DNA of 64,000 nucleotides from JASHPR01 sp963749145 (lineage in GTDB: Bacteria; Actinomycetota; Actinomycetes; Streptosporangiales; Streptosporangiaceae). The position numbers and the translations under genes are program-made. The notes beneath the pieces were generated by a model, which was not told the DNA's origin, made no database searches, and was given only the letters and a program-made list of their open reading frames with translations. The DNA is taken from NCBI GenBank assembly GCA_963749145.1, contig CAVVLN010000004.1:1674001-1738000 (forward strand), written 5' to 3'. Shown here in pieces: positions 1 to 8,186 of this stretch. The number at the start of each line of letters is the position of its first letter. Position 1 is the stretch's first letter.

Positions 1-360
1 TCGCGTCGTGCCGGTCCACCCCCACGTCGAGCGCGAAGTGGTTGCGCGTCCCGGCTGGAACGCACACAAACGGAATGCCCTGCGCAGCCGCCGCTGCGCC
101 ACGACCGCCAGCGACCCGTCGCCTCCGGCCATGCCGAGCGCGTCTGCGCCGGCCGCCGCGGCTTCACGGGCCAGCGCGGCCAGGTCCTGGCCCGGGGCGA
201 GGATGACAGCCTCAATCCCCTTTGCGCGCGCCCGCTCGGCGACCCCGGCGTGTGCGGCCTTGCCGCCACCCGACCCCGGGTTGACGAACAGCACTGGCCG
301 ACGCGGCGGATCAACCGGCCGCCAGCCATAACGTGACAGCCGTCGCTGTGATGGGTTCAT
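1..360 (-). pseudogene. Diacylglycerol kinase-family lipid kinase, 5' part, frameshifted, runs off the window edge
   Basis: Reading leftward from the ATG at 360, the protein has VLFVNPGSGGGKA and then GMAGGDGSL. These are the nucleotide-binding start and the GGDG signature of the DAGK catalytic domain (ATP-dependent phosphorylation of a lipid hydroxyl). After SLAVVA, near position 97-100, the conserved continuation (GIPFVCVPAGTRNHFALD) is found in another frame and stays open to position 1. One base missing or two extra explains it. The region therefore encodes a DAGK N-terminus with one frameshift. The rest of the gene lies outside the window. A sequencing error in the GC-rich stretch is possible. 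Confidence 0.75.
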
Positions 361-518
361 CGCGGGTGTGGGGAGCATGGACGAATCACGACGCCGGCGT
401 CAGGTCCAGGCCACGGTAGCTCTCCGCACCTAGTATCCCCCGCCTGCGATCCCCGCCCGCGGCGACCCGGGCCACCCGGCGTTGCTGACGAGGAATGCAG
501 TCGGCATCGTCGCGGGTG

Positions 519-1175
519 TTACCACGGACCGGTGTCCGGGAGGGGGAGAACGGCGAGGCGGGTGGCTTCGTCGGCGGGAACGCCGAGCATGCGCAGATCG
601 GCCTCGGCGAGCTGGTCGACGGTGGTCTCCGTGACGCGTTCCGGGTGCCGCTGGCGCATCCGGAAGAGCCCGAGCATGCCGCCGGCCGCGGCGCTGAGCG
701 CGATCTCGGCATCGGGAACAGTGAAGCGGCCCGCGGCCTGCCCGGCCTCGATGTCGCGCAGGCCACGCGGCGCCAGGCCGATGGGGATGTCCAGGACGTC
801 CAGGCCGACGCCGGCGAGGAACCCGGCGATCTCCGGGTGGGTCCAGCCCAGCCGCCCGGTGATCCGCGTGCCGACGGCGAACAGCTCCGCGGGATCGGTG
901 ATGCCGACGCTGGCGCGGTCGATCAGCTGCCCCCAGCGTTCCAGCACCTCCTCCGAGGCGGTCGCGAACAGCTGCTCCTTGCTGTCGAAGTGGTTGTAGA
1001 ACGACCCGAAGCCGATGTCGGCCTCCTCGGTGATCTCCTGGATGCTCGCCCGGTCCCCGCGGCCCTCGGCGATCAGCCGCACCGCGGCGTCGATGAGGGC
1101 CTGCCGGGTGCGGGCCTTACGCCGGTCCAGCCGCGACACCCTCGGCGCGCCGGCTGCCGGTACCGCCTCTGCCAT
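519..1175 (-). CDS. TetR/AcrR family transcriptional regulator
   Basis: This is a 218-residue protein of normal TetR length. The N-terminal helix-turn-helix (about residues 18-65) reads RQALIDAAVRLIAEG, then SIQEITEEADIGFGSFYNHF, the classical recognition helix followed by the FYNHF motif. The C-terminal ligand domain is divergent, so no effector can be named. The ATG at 1175 is preceded by a strong GGAGGAGG site. It is the nearest intact regulator to the aromatic operon that starts at 4187, and its own upstream region holds an ACTGAT element similar to those in the operon promoter. A role in controlling that operon is an inference only. Confidence 0.9.
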   Translation of the reverse strand: MAEAVPAAGAPRVSRLDRRKARTRQALIDAAVRLIAEGRGDRASIQEITEEADIGFGSFYNHFDSKEQLFATASEEVLERWGQLIDRASVGITDPAELFAVGTRITGRLGWTHPEIAGFLAGVGLDVLDIPIGLAPRGLRDIEAGQAAGRFTVPDAEIALSAAAGGMLGLFRMRQRHPERVTETTVDQLAEADLRMLGVPADEATRLAVLPLPDTGPW

Positions 1176-1318
1176 CGCTCCTCCTCCTGCTGTCCACCTA
1201 GCCCTTAGCGGCCACGCTGGCTGGTCCTCGCCCGGCCGCGGCCGCCGCCTGCCGGTCGTTGCTCAGCATCCATGTTAGCGAATCGATCATCACTACTGAT
1301 AGCTTATGACAAGGTCGT

Positions 1319-1864
1319 CTATACCCGATCCGACGCCGATGCGCATCTCCGCCACGGGCGTCCGGCTTGCCGGATGCTGCGAGGAGAGGATCCCGGGGGC
1401 CTATGCCGTGGAGCGCCATTGCTACCCGGGTGCCACCTGTCCCCCCGGGCAAGGTGTCGTGCTGCCAGCAGGCCGAAGATGAATCCGCCGACGTGGGCGA
1501 AGAACGCCACGCCGCCCCCGTTCGCCGAGGCGCTGAACAGCCCGAAGCTCGCCTCGATGAGCTGGTACAAGAACCACAGCCCGAGGAAGATCCAGGCCGG
1601 GATCCGGACCAGGAAGATCGGAAAGATCCACGTCCGGATCCGCGACCCCGGGTAGAGGACGAAGCAGGCGCCGAGCACGGCGGCGATGGCGCCGCTGGCG
1701 CCCAGCTCCGGTACCCGCGCCTCAGCGGCCGTGCCGAACAGCAGGGTCATCGCGGTCTGCGTCATCATCGCGGCGAAGCCGCCGGCGAAGTAGAAGACGA
1801 GGTAAAGCAGCGACCCGAAAGCGTCCGTCTGAGAACGGAAGCATTTCAAGACCTCCCTCGGCAA
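1319..1864 (-). pseudogene. Rhomboid family intramembrane serine protease, 5'-truncated
   Basis: From about residue 19 (position 1810) the reading frame matches the second half of a rhomboid protease. It has a membrane segment LLYLVFYFAGGFAAMM, the catalytic serine in LGASGA (S57 of this frame) and the catalytic histidine in FFAHVGGFIFG (H124). The first membrane helices and the loop with the conserved His/Asn of the oxyanion region are missing and are replaced by about 18 unrelated codons. The end after LAARHLARG also looks like run-on sequence. Both catalytic residues remain, but the fold cannot be complete. I read this as a gene remnant from a deletion. Confidence 0.7.
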
Positions 1865-1937
1865 GTTATGCCGCCGGACCGCACGCCGGCACCGGTTCAG
1901 TGACGCTGAACCAGGCCGGCGATCGGCTTGGCCCGGC

Positions 1938-2507
1938 TCAGGCCGGGTTCTTTTCCGTGTGGGGGGAGTGTGCCGGGTGCAGGGGCTTCTCGGTGCGGCG
2001 CAGCTCGGTGCCCTGTGCCAGCATCCAGATCCCGAAGATCAGGTTGAACAGGCCGAACAGCAGCGCGAGGGTGATCGCGCCGATGCCGGGGCGGGCGCAC
2101 AGCACCACGCCGAACGCGATGGTGACCAGGCCGCCCAGGATGAGCATGGCCCGGGTCCCGGCTGGCTCGCCGGAGGCGAAGGCGGCGGCGAACTCGGCGA
2201 GGCCGGCGGTGATCGCCCATACGCCCACGATCAGCACCAGGACCAGCGCGGTTGGTCCCGGCCAGGCCAGCGCGATCACCCCGGCGGCCAGGTCGGCCAG
2301 GCCGAGCAGCAGGTGCCCGATGACCGGCCCGGCGTTGCGGCTGCTGAACGCCCGCGCGGCCTGCAGCCCGGCGGCGATGAACGCGTAGACGGCGAACAAG
2401 ATGACCAGCGCCAGCACCGTGACCGAGGGCCAGGCCAGCGCGATGATCCCGATGATCACGGCCAGGATGCCGCGCGCGATCAGGGACGTGCTGAGTGACT
2501 TGAGCAT
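1938..2507 (-). CDS. HdeD/DUF308 family membrane protein
   Basis: This 189-residue protein has about six hydrophobic segments arranged as pairs, beginning ARGILAVIIGIIALAWP and repeating the GIIALAWP-type motif three times (residues about 13-28, 76-84 and in the third pair). That is the DUF308 repeat found in the acid-resistance membrane protein HdeD and its relatives. The hydrophilic C-terminus has no signature. The start ATG at 2507 has GGAACC upstream, a modest ribosome site. It is divergent from the small gene at 2653, with a strong promoter in between. The molecular function of actinobacterial members is unknown. Confidence 0.85.
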   Translation of the reverse strand: MLKSLSTSLIARGILAVIIGIIALAWPSVTVLALVILFAVYAFIAAGLQAARAFSSRNAGPVIGHLLLGLADLAAGVIALAWPGPTALVLVLIVGVWAITAGLAEFAAAFASGEPAGTRAMLILGGLVTIAFGVVLCARPGIGAITLALLFGLFNLIFGIWMLAQGTELRRTEKPLHPAHSPHTEKNPA

Positions 2508-2560
2508 GACGGTTCCTTTCGCTTGCGTCGCTGCCCGGGTGCCCGGGGTGCCTCACCCCG

Positions 2561-2668
2561 CCGGGCCAGCTCTTGACACGATGATAATCATGACTGATGA
2601 TTGATTACAAGAGTGATCGATGAATTCAGCAATCTGGTGTGAGGAGCCGATCATGACGACACATCCCG
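2561..2668 (+). promoter_or_regulatory. Promoter block A, near-copy of the block at 4090-4198
   Basis: TTGACA (2573-2578), a 17-base spacer and GATGAT (2596-2601) make a good sigma-70 type promoter for the small gene at 2653. The -10 overlaps an ACTGATGAT core and is followed by a second half-element TGATC. Sequence from CCGCCGGGCCAGC through the ribosome site and first codons aligns with the promoter of the aromatic operon at 4187. This suggests both transcripts answer to the same regulator. Confidence 0.65.
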
Positions 2669-2838
2669 TCGACCACGAAAGGCTGCTCGTGCACAACTGG
2701 CGCGTGGCACGGCTCATCCGGCTCGGCATCCCCCGGGCGCTGGCCGAGGTCTACGCCCACCGTCTCGACTGGCACCAGGTCGCCCGACTGGTCCAGCACG
2801 GCTGCCCCCCGCCGCTGGCCCTGCGCATCGCCCGCTGA
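2653..2838 (+). CDS. Small conserved actinobacterial protein of unknown function
   Basis: This 61-residue protein starts MTTHPVDHERLLVHNWR and ends HGCPPPLALRIAR. The ATG at 2653 was chosen because GAGGAG lies 7 bases upstream; the in-frame ATG at 2620 lacks a ribosome site and adds non-conserved residues. The protein is basic, has alternating Arg/Leu helices and no membrane segment. I recall similar short ORFs in other actinomycetes beside stress-type membrane proteins, but I cannot assign a role. Its promoter is a near-copy of that of the VOC gene at 4187. Confidence 0.65.
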   Translation: MTTHPVDHERLLVHNWRVARLIRLGIPRALAEVYAHRLDWHQVARLVQHGCPPPLALRIAR

Positions 2839-3070
2839 TGAGCGGACCAGGGACGAAGGGCCGCGGCTACCAGGGACCGATTGTCCTTGCCTTCCTGATC
2901 GCAGCCGACGATCGTGGACGCAATTTCACCGAGACCTCCGGGCAGCACCGTGTAGCCGTGCGAGTCACCAGCGTGAGGTCGCTTGCGGACGGTGGCTGGC
3001 TGAACAGCAGCCTCACGGTCCATGGGCGAGCAGGTGCGCTCGTTGAGGCCCCCAAGCCAAGGAGACGATC

Positions 3071-3298
3071 ATGAACGACCACACCAGGCACAAGTCGCAG
3101 GCGAATGCCGCAAAGGCCCAGGCGAAGGCCGAACGGGCCCAGGCCGAGCTGGCTGAGGCTGAGACGAAGGTGGCTAAGGAGCAGGCCGCGGCAATCGCCA
3201 GGGCCTTGCATGAGGACGAGGCGCACCGGCAAGCGGACCTGCACGAAGTCGCTGAAAAAGAGGCCGAGGCCGTGCCGGACTGGCCCCCGGGCCCCTGA
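3071..3298 (+). CDS. Small coiled-coil protein, Ala/Glu/Lys-rich
   Basis: This 75-residue protein has an ATG at 3071 with AAGGAG 8 bases upstream. Residues about 8-65 are almost all A, E, K, Q and R in heptad-like order (AKAQAKAERAQAELAEAE), predicting one long amphipathic helix or coiled coil. No family is recognised. It stands alone between the 2653 gene and a decayed locus. Repetitive helical composition also occurs in spurious frames, but the good ribosome site and clean end support a real gene. Confidence 0.55.
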   Translation: MNDHTRHKSQANAAKAQAKAERAQAELAEAETKVAKEQAAAIARALHEDEAHRQADLHEVAEKEAEAVPDWPPGP

Positions 3299-3340
3299 CA
3301 GCGGCATGAAGCACGGCCTCACCAGCACATGAGCAGCCCG

Positions 3341-3508
3341 CTACAGATCACGGTCAGCTTCCGTCGCCCGCCGAGTGAAGGTCGCCGCCGCCGCGAGCGC
3401 CCCGACCGGCGCCGCCAGGGCGGCCATTTCCAGCCCGACGCCAGTGGCGAACGTCGCCGCGGCGGCGGCGTGCCCGGACGGAAACGAGGTGGTGACCGGC
3501 GTCCGACC
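3341..3508 (-). pseudogene. PAP2-type phosphatase fragment
   Basis: About 45 codons on the minus strand keep the PAP2 signature TSFPSGHAAAAATFATGVGLE, including the SGH motif that carries the catalytic histidine. The first phosphatase motif and the final SRxxxGxHxxxD motif are both gone: the frame ends at ...FTRRATEADRDL. Flanking sequence on the other strand belongs to a decayed flippase-like gene (3537-4107). The piece is too short to fold as an enzyme and is a remnant. Confidence 0.6.
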
Positions 3509-3536
3509 CGGACGGCGGCCCGCCGGTACCTCGCCG

Positions 3537-4107
3537 GCCGCTGACCTGGAGGACATGGTCGGGCGGGCGCTGTCCGTCGCGGTGGCCAGCGCGGCCATCT
3601 ACCTGGTGCTGCCCAAGCTCATCGCGGTGCTGGGGGACCTGGCCGCGGCTGTCAACGCTAACCCGGCCTGGCTCACGGTCGCGCTGGTCGCCGAGCTGGC
3701 CTCGTTCACCTGCAACTTCGCCTTGCAGCGGCTGGCGCTGCGCACGAAGGACTGATTCTCCGTGATCACCACCGGGCTGGCCGGCAACGCGGTCACCAAC
3801 AGCGGCCGGCGGCGACGCGGCAGGCGCCGCCGTCCAGTTCAGGATGCTCACCACCGCGCGGTTAGACACGACACCGCCGTCGGCGGCCTCACCGCGTCCT
3901 CCCTGCTCGGTGTCGGCGGCCTGCTGGCCTGCTGGCCGCCCTGCGCGCCACCGAAGCCAGCCCGCAGCCCTCCCTGGTGCTGCTCGCCCATGCCGCCGTC
4001 GGCATTATCGCGCTGTTCCCGGTCGCTCCCGGCGGCGGGCTGGGCAGTCCCTTGCTTCCTGCCGCGCCAGGCACTCGCGGTCCTTGAACTCCGCCGGGCC
4101 AGCACTT
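3537..4107 (+). pseudogene. Flippase-like (lysylphosphatidylglycerol synthase TM region family) membrane protein, multiply disrupted
   Basis: The frame begins with a membrane helix (ALSVAVASAAIYLVLPKLI) and runs through LASFTCNFALQRLALRTKD to TGA at 3753. The same frame continues FSVITTGLAGNAVTNS, so the TGA has replaced a residue, probably TGG (Trp). A frameshift near 3800 moves to GGDAAGAAVQFRMLTTARLD, and another near 3870 moves to VGGLTASSLLGVGGLLA. Together these are consecutive pieces of one UPF0104/AglD-like flippase N-terminal region. One nonsense codon and at least two frameshifts make it a pseudogene. The family is multi-pass and linked to lipid or glycan export. Confidence 0.65.
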
Positions 4108-4198
4108 GACAATGCCGGAATCATAACTGATAATCAATTACAAAACTGATCAAGTCATTCAATACATGAGAGTGAGGGAACCGATCATGACGGCACAT
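4090..4198 (+). promoter_or_regulatory. Promoter block B, driving the aromatic operon
   Basis: TTGACA (4106-4111), a 17-base spacer and GATAAT (4129-4134) form a near-consensus promoter about 50 bases before the start at 4187. The core ACTGATAATC overlaps the -10 and a second ACTGATC lies 18 bases further on, forming candidate direct-repeat operator half-sites. The block is a near-copy of 2561-2668. Confidence 0.7.
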
Positions 4199-5341
4199 CT
4201 GAGCCCGGCCCAGGCCCCGGCGTCCCGGGAACCGGGGGAAGATCCGCACCGTTCGCTGCACAGCGAGACCGGGGCGCTGCCCGGGGAGCATCCCGGGCGG
4301 TCGAAGGATCCGCTGGTCAAGGTGGCCGGGCTGGCGTGGCTGGAGTTTGAGAAGCCGGACCTGGACGCGGCCGAGCGGTTCCTGGCCGACTTCGGCTTCA
4401 CGGTCGCCGACCGGACGCCGCAGACGCTACTGCTGCGCGGCCGGTGGGCCGGCCCGGCGTGCCTGGTCGTCCGGCGCGGCCGTACCTCCCGCTTCGCCGG
4501 CACCGCCTACCAGGCCGCCGCCCGCGATGACCTCGACCGGCTGGCCCGCGGAACGGGCGGGACGGTCACGGCGCACTCGGGCGGCCACATCGTGGTGCTG
4601 CGCGACCCCAGCGGGTTCCCGGTCCGCGTGGTCTACGGCGTGACGGAGTACCCGTCCCTGCCCGAGCGCGCGCCACTAGCGCTGAACTTCGGTGCCGACC
4701 CGGTGCGAGTCAACGGTACCCAGCGGCCCGAGCGCAGGCCGGCGGAGATCCAGCGGCTGGGGCATGTCGTGCTGGGCAGCACCCGGTTCCGCGCGGCGCT
4801 GGACTGGTACCTGGACACTCTCGGGCTGATCGTCAGCGACTTCCTGTACCTGGACGGGCAGCGCGACCGCGGCCCGGCGATGGCCTTCATCCGCTGTGAC
4901 CAGGGAAGCGCGCCCACCGATCATCACACCCTGGCGATGGCCCTGATGCCGCGCACCGGCTACGTGCACTCGGCCTACCAGCTCACCGACCTCGACGAGG
5001 TCGCCGCCAGCGGGGAGTACCTGCGCGAGCGCGGCTACCGGCACGCGTGGGGCCTGGGCCGGCACATCCAGGGCAGCCAGATCTTCGACTACTGGCGCGA
5101 CCCGGACCGGGCGATGTTCGAGCACTACACCGACGGCGACGTGTTCGACGCCGCGGCCGAGCCCGGCTGGGCGCCGCTGTCGGTCAGCGGGCTGGCCCAG
5201 TGGGGGCCGAAAGCCACCGCGGAGTTCACCGGCACCCGCGACCCCTCCGTCGCCGTGGCGGCGATCAAGGCGCTGCGCGACAAGGCCAACGAGATCGACC
5301 TCGCCGCCCTGCGCGGCCTGGTCAAGGCGATGAGCTCATGA
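4187..5341 (+). CDS. VOC-family extradiol dioxygenase-like protein
   Basis: This 384-residue, two-module vicinal-oxygen-chelate protein resembles 2,3-dihydroxybiphenyl 1,2-dioxygenases, which cut catechol rings beside the diol using Fe(II). The second module holds the expected metal ligands: H193 (RLGHVVLG), H261 (YVHSAYQ) and E312 (MFEHYTDG). It also has the typical FDYWRDPD strand before the glutamate. The first module (residues about 45-145) lacks metal ligands, as is usual. About 40 residues at the N-terminus are extra and proline-rich. The ATG at 4187 follows GTGAGGGA. It overlaps the next gene by ATGA, and its neighbours (hydroxylase, FAH hydrolase, CoA ligase) fit aromatic ring cleavage. 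Confidence 0.85.
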   Translation: MTAHLSPAQAPASREPGEDPHRSLHSETGALPGEHPGRSKDPLVKVAGLAWLEFEKPDLDAAERFLADFGFTVADRTPQTLLLRGRWAGPACLVVRRGRTSRFAGTAYQAAARDDLDRLARGTGGTVTAHSGGHIVVLRDPSGFPVRVVYGVTEYPSLPERAPLALNFGADPVRVNGTQRPERRPAEIQRLGHVVLGSTRFRAALDWYLDTLGLIVSDFLYLDGQRDRGPAMAFIRCDQGSAPTDHHTLAMALMPRTGYVHSAYQLTDLDEVAASGEYLRERGYRHAWGLGRHIQGSQIFDYWRDPDRAMFEHYTDGDVFDAAAEPGWAPLSVSGLAQWGPKATAEFTGTRDPSVAVAAIKALRDKANEIDLAALRGLVKAMSS

Positions 5342-6306
5342 GCGCCAACCTGGCCCGCACCGCGGACGGCTGGTGGGTGGTAACACCGGCCGGCCTGGCG
5401 CCCCTCGCGGTGCCTGCCACCACCACGGGTGGGCTGCTCGCCGACCGGGCCGCGCTGGACGAGGCCGTCCAGGCGGCGCAGGCGGCCGCCGCCGCAGCGC
5501 AGGACGCTGCGGTCCCGGCCGACTCCGTGGAGCTGCTCAGCCCGGTGACCGCCCCGGCGCGGGTGGTCGCGCAGGCGGTGAACTACCGGTCCCATGCGAC
5601 CGACTCCGGGTTTGACCCGGACACGGTACCGCCTGCGTTCTTCCGCAAGGCCTCGCATTCGATCACCGGCCCGGCCGGAGACATCATCCGCCCCGACGGG
5701 GTCGGGTTCCTCGACTACGAGGTGGAACTCGGCCTGGTCATGGGCGCCGACCTGCCGGTCAGTACCACGGTGATCGACGCCAGCCTGGCCCGCTACGTGG
5801 CCGCGCTGGTGGTCACCGACGACATCAGCGCCCGCCAGATCCAGCTCACCAAGACCCAGTTCTATGAGGCGAAGTCCTACCCGACGTTCACCCCGGCCGG
5901 CCCGTGGCTGACCCTGGTGGACGCCGCCGACCTGGCGGAGCTGGACTCGCTGCGGCTCACCCTGTCGGTCAACGGCCAGGTGCGGCAGGACAGCACCGTG
6001 GCGGACATGATCGTCCGGCCGGCCCGAGCCCTGACGCTGCTGTCCCGGTTCCAGCCCATGGCGCCCGGGGACCTGCTGCTGACCGGCACGCCCGGCGGCA
6101 CCGCCCTCAAGGCACCAGCGAAGGCCGCCGAGAAGCTGGCCGTGCTGCTGCCGCCCGCCACCCGGTGGAGGCTGTTCTTCCGGCGGGAGGCGCGCAACCC
6201 CAGGTACCTGCGCGACGGCGACGTCATCACCGCGACGATCGGCTCCGCCGACGGGCGGCTGAACCTCGGCACACAGCACAACACCGTTATCGGGAAGACG
6301 CCATGA
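5338..6306 (+). CDS. Fumarylacetoacetate hydrolase (FAH) family protein
   Basis: This 322-residue protein starts within the stop of the VOC gene (ATGA). The FAH fold is clear from VAQAVNYRSHA, then FRKASHSITGPAGDI, then the metal-binding signature LDYEVELGLVMG (E, E and a later D in VVTDDISARQ), and finally GDLLLTGTPGGTA. Members hydrolyse C-C bonds in 2-oxo acids or decarboxylate/hydrate ring-cleavage products such as 2-hydroxymuconate derivatives. Placed directly after a ring-cleaving dioxygenase, it most likely handles the ring-fission product; the exact reaction (hydrolysis, decarboxylation or hydration) cannot be told from sequence. Confidence 0.9.
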   Translation: MSANLARTADGWWVVTPAGLAPLAVPATTTGGLLADRAALDEAVQAAQAAAAAAQDAAVPADSVELLSPVTAPARVVAQAVNYRSHATDSGFDPDTVPPAFFRKASHSITGPAGDIIRPDGVGFLDYEVELGLVMGADLPVSTTVIDASLARYVAALVVTDDISARQIQLTKTQFYEAKSYPTFTPAGPWLTLVDAADLAELDSLRLTLSVNGQVRQDSTVADMIVRPARALTLLSRFQPMAPGDLLLTGTPGGTALKAPAKAAEKLAVLLPPATRWRLFFRREARNPRYLRDGDVITATIGSADGRLNLGTQHNTVIGKTP

Positions 6307-8132
6307 CTACCACCGGAACACTGCCGCAGCCGGCCTCGACCTACCAGCTGCTGCTGGACGCCGCGCGGACCTGGCCCGACAGCGTCGCAACGCAGTGGAT
6401 CCCCGACCCCGGTGACTACGCGCGCTGCCTGGCCTGGACCTACGCCGACCTGGCCGGCACGGTGACACAGATCGCCAACGCTCTGATCGCGCTCGGGGTG
6501 GGCCGGACGGACGCGGTCACGCTCAGCGCCCCCAACACCTCGATGCTGTACGCCACGACCCTGGCTGCGCAGGCCGCCGGGATCGCCGCCCCGGTCAACC
6601 CCACCCTCAGTGACGACCACCTGGCCGGGCTGATCCGCCAGGCACAGTCCCGCGTTGTGGTGACGGCCGGGCCGGAACTGAACGAGCAACTGTGGCGGCG
6701 GATGCTGGCGGTGGGCCGCCGTGCCGGGGTGAGCGCCGTTCTCGCGCTCCGGCCCGACGGAGCCCGCGGGGATCGGCCGGTCCTGCCAACCGACGGCCTG
6801 GCCGGCCCGGACCTGACCGTGGCCTACCTGGACGAGATGATCGCCGGGCAGCAATCCGGCCACCTGGCGGGCGACCTGCCCCAGCCGGGGGACCTCGCCG
6901 CCTTCGTGCACACCGGCGGCACCACCGGCGCCCCGAAGATCGCCGCCCACACCCACGCCAACCAGCTCGCCTGCGGCCGCGGCATCGCCGAGGCCGCGGG
7001 GCTGGCGCCCGGGGAGGCAGTGCTGGGCGGGCTGCCGCTGTTCCACGTCAACGCGCTGATCGTCACCGGCATCGCCCCGATGTTCGCCGGCCTCCGGGTG
7101 GTGTGGCCGGGCCCGGCGGGCTACCGCGACCGCGCCCTGTACGCCGACTTCTGGAAGATCATCGAGCAATACCGGATCGCGGCCATGTCCGCCGTCCCCA
7201 CCGTCTACCGCACCCTGACCGACGTCCCGGTGGACGCCGACATCAGCTCCCTGCGGCTGCCCATCGTGGGCGCAGCCCCGCTGCCGTCGGCGGTGCGCGA
7301 GGCCTTCGCTGCCCACACCGGCCGGCGCCTGCTGGAGGGTTACGGGCTCACCGAAGCCACCTGCGCCACCACGTTCTCCCGGCCCGGTGAGGAACGGCCC
7401 GGGTCGGTCGGCCGCGTCCTGCCCGAACAGCAGATCAAGGCCGTCCGGGCCGACGGTGACGGGCCGTGGGCCGACTGCGCCCCTGGCGAGACCGGGGTGC
7501 TGGTGATCGGCGGCCCTGCCGTGTTCGCCGGCTACGTCACCGACCCGGGCGCCGGCGGCCCCCGGGTCAGCCGCGGGGACATCGTCCACGACGGCTGGCT
7601 GAACACCGGGGACCTCGGCAGCATCGACGCGGACGGCTTCGTCTACCTCACCGGCCGCGCCAAGGACCTCATCATCCGCGGCGGCCACAACATCGATCCT
7701 CGGGTCATCGAGGAAGGACTGCTCCGACACCCCGCCGTCGCCGCGGCGGCGGCCGTCGGGCGCCCGGACCGGCACTCCGGCGAGGTCCCGGTGGCCTACG
7801 TCGTCCCCGCCGGCCCCGGCCGGTTCGACGAGGCGGAACTCCTGGCCTGGGCCGGCACCACCATCGGCGAGCCCGCCGCCCGCCCGAAGCGGATCTACCC
7901 CGTCGAGGCGATCCCGGTCACCGCCATCGGCAAGCACTACAAGCCGGCGCTGGCCGCCGACGCCGCCGCCCGCGCCGCCGCCGATGTCCTGGCTGAGGCC
8001 GGCCTGCCGGGAGCGCAAGTCACCGCCGCCCACGAGAACGGACGGCCCGTCATAACCGTGACCGGCGCCGACTCGAACGGGGTGCGCGAGGCCCTCGCCG
8101 GGTTTCCCCTCACCATCCGCGCGCTGCCTTAA
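6303..8132 (+). CDS. Acyl-CoA synthetase / AMP-dependent ligase
   Basis: This 609-residue ANL-superfamily enzyme overlaps the FAH gene by ATGA. The P-loop-like A3 motif reads HTGGTTGAPKIAAHTH, A5 reads EGYGLTEAT, A7 WLNTGDLGSID and A8 YLTGRAKDLIIRGGHNI. The C-terminal lysine motif is present as TAIGKHYKPAL. These predict adenylation of a carboxylic acid and transfer to CoA. The substrate is presumably an aromatic or ring-cleavage acid given the operon. An unusual ~50-residue tail after the catalytic lysine (about 570-609) ends in a small ACT-like strand pattern and is of unknown use. Confidence 0.9.
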   Translation: MTTTGTLPQPASTYQLLLDAARTWPDSVATQWIPDPGDYARCLAWTYADLAGTVTQIANALIALGVGRTDAVTLSAPNTSMLYATTLAAQAAGIAAPVNPTLSDDHLAGLIRQAQSRVVVTAGPELNEQLWRRMLAVGRRAGVSAVLALRPDGARGDRPVLPTDGLAGPDLTVAYLDEMIAGQQSGHLAGDLPQPGDLAAFVHTGGTTGAPKIAAHTHANQLACGRGIAEAAGLAPGEAVLGGLPLFHVNALIVTGIAPMFAGLRVVWPGPAGYRDRALYADFWKIIEQYRIAAMSAVPTVYRTLTDVPVDADISSLRLPIVGAAPLPSAVREAFAAHTGRRLLEGYGLTEATCATTFSRPGEERPGSVGRVLPEQQIKAVRADGDGPWADCAPGETGVLVIGGPAVFAGYVTDPGAGGPRVSRGDIVHDGWLNTGDLGSIDADGFVYLTGRAKDLIIRGGHNIDPRVIEEGLLRHPAVAAAAAVGRPDRHSGEVPVAYVVPAGPGRFDEAELLAWAGTTIGEPAARPKRIYPVEAIPVTAIGKHYKPALAADAAARAAADVLAEAGLPGAQVTAAHENGRPVITVTGADSNGVREALAGFPLTIRALP

Positions 8133-8186
8133 CGGGCCCGCGAACCGTCCCGAACCATCCCGAACCGCTAAGAGGGGACCACCACC

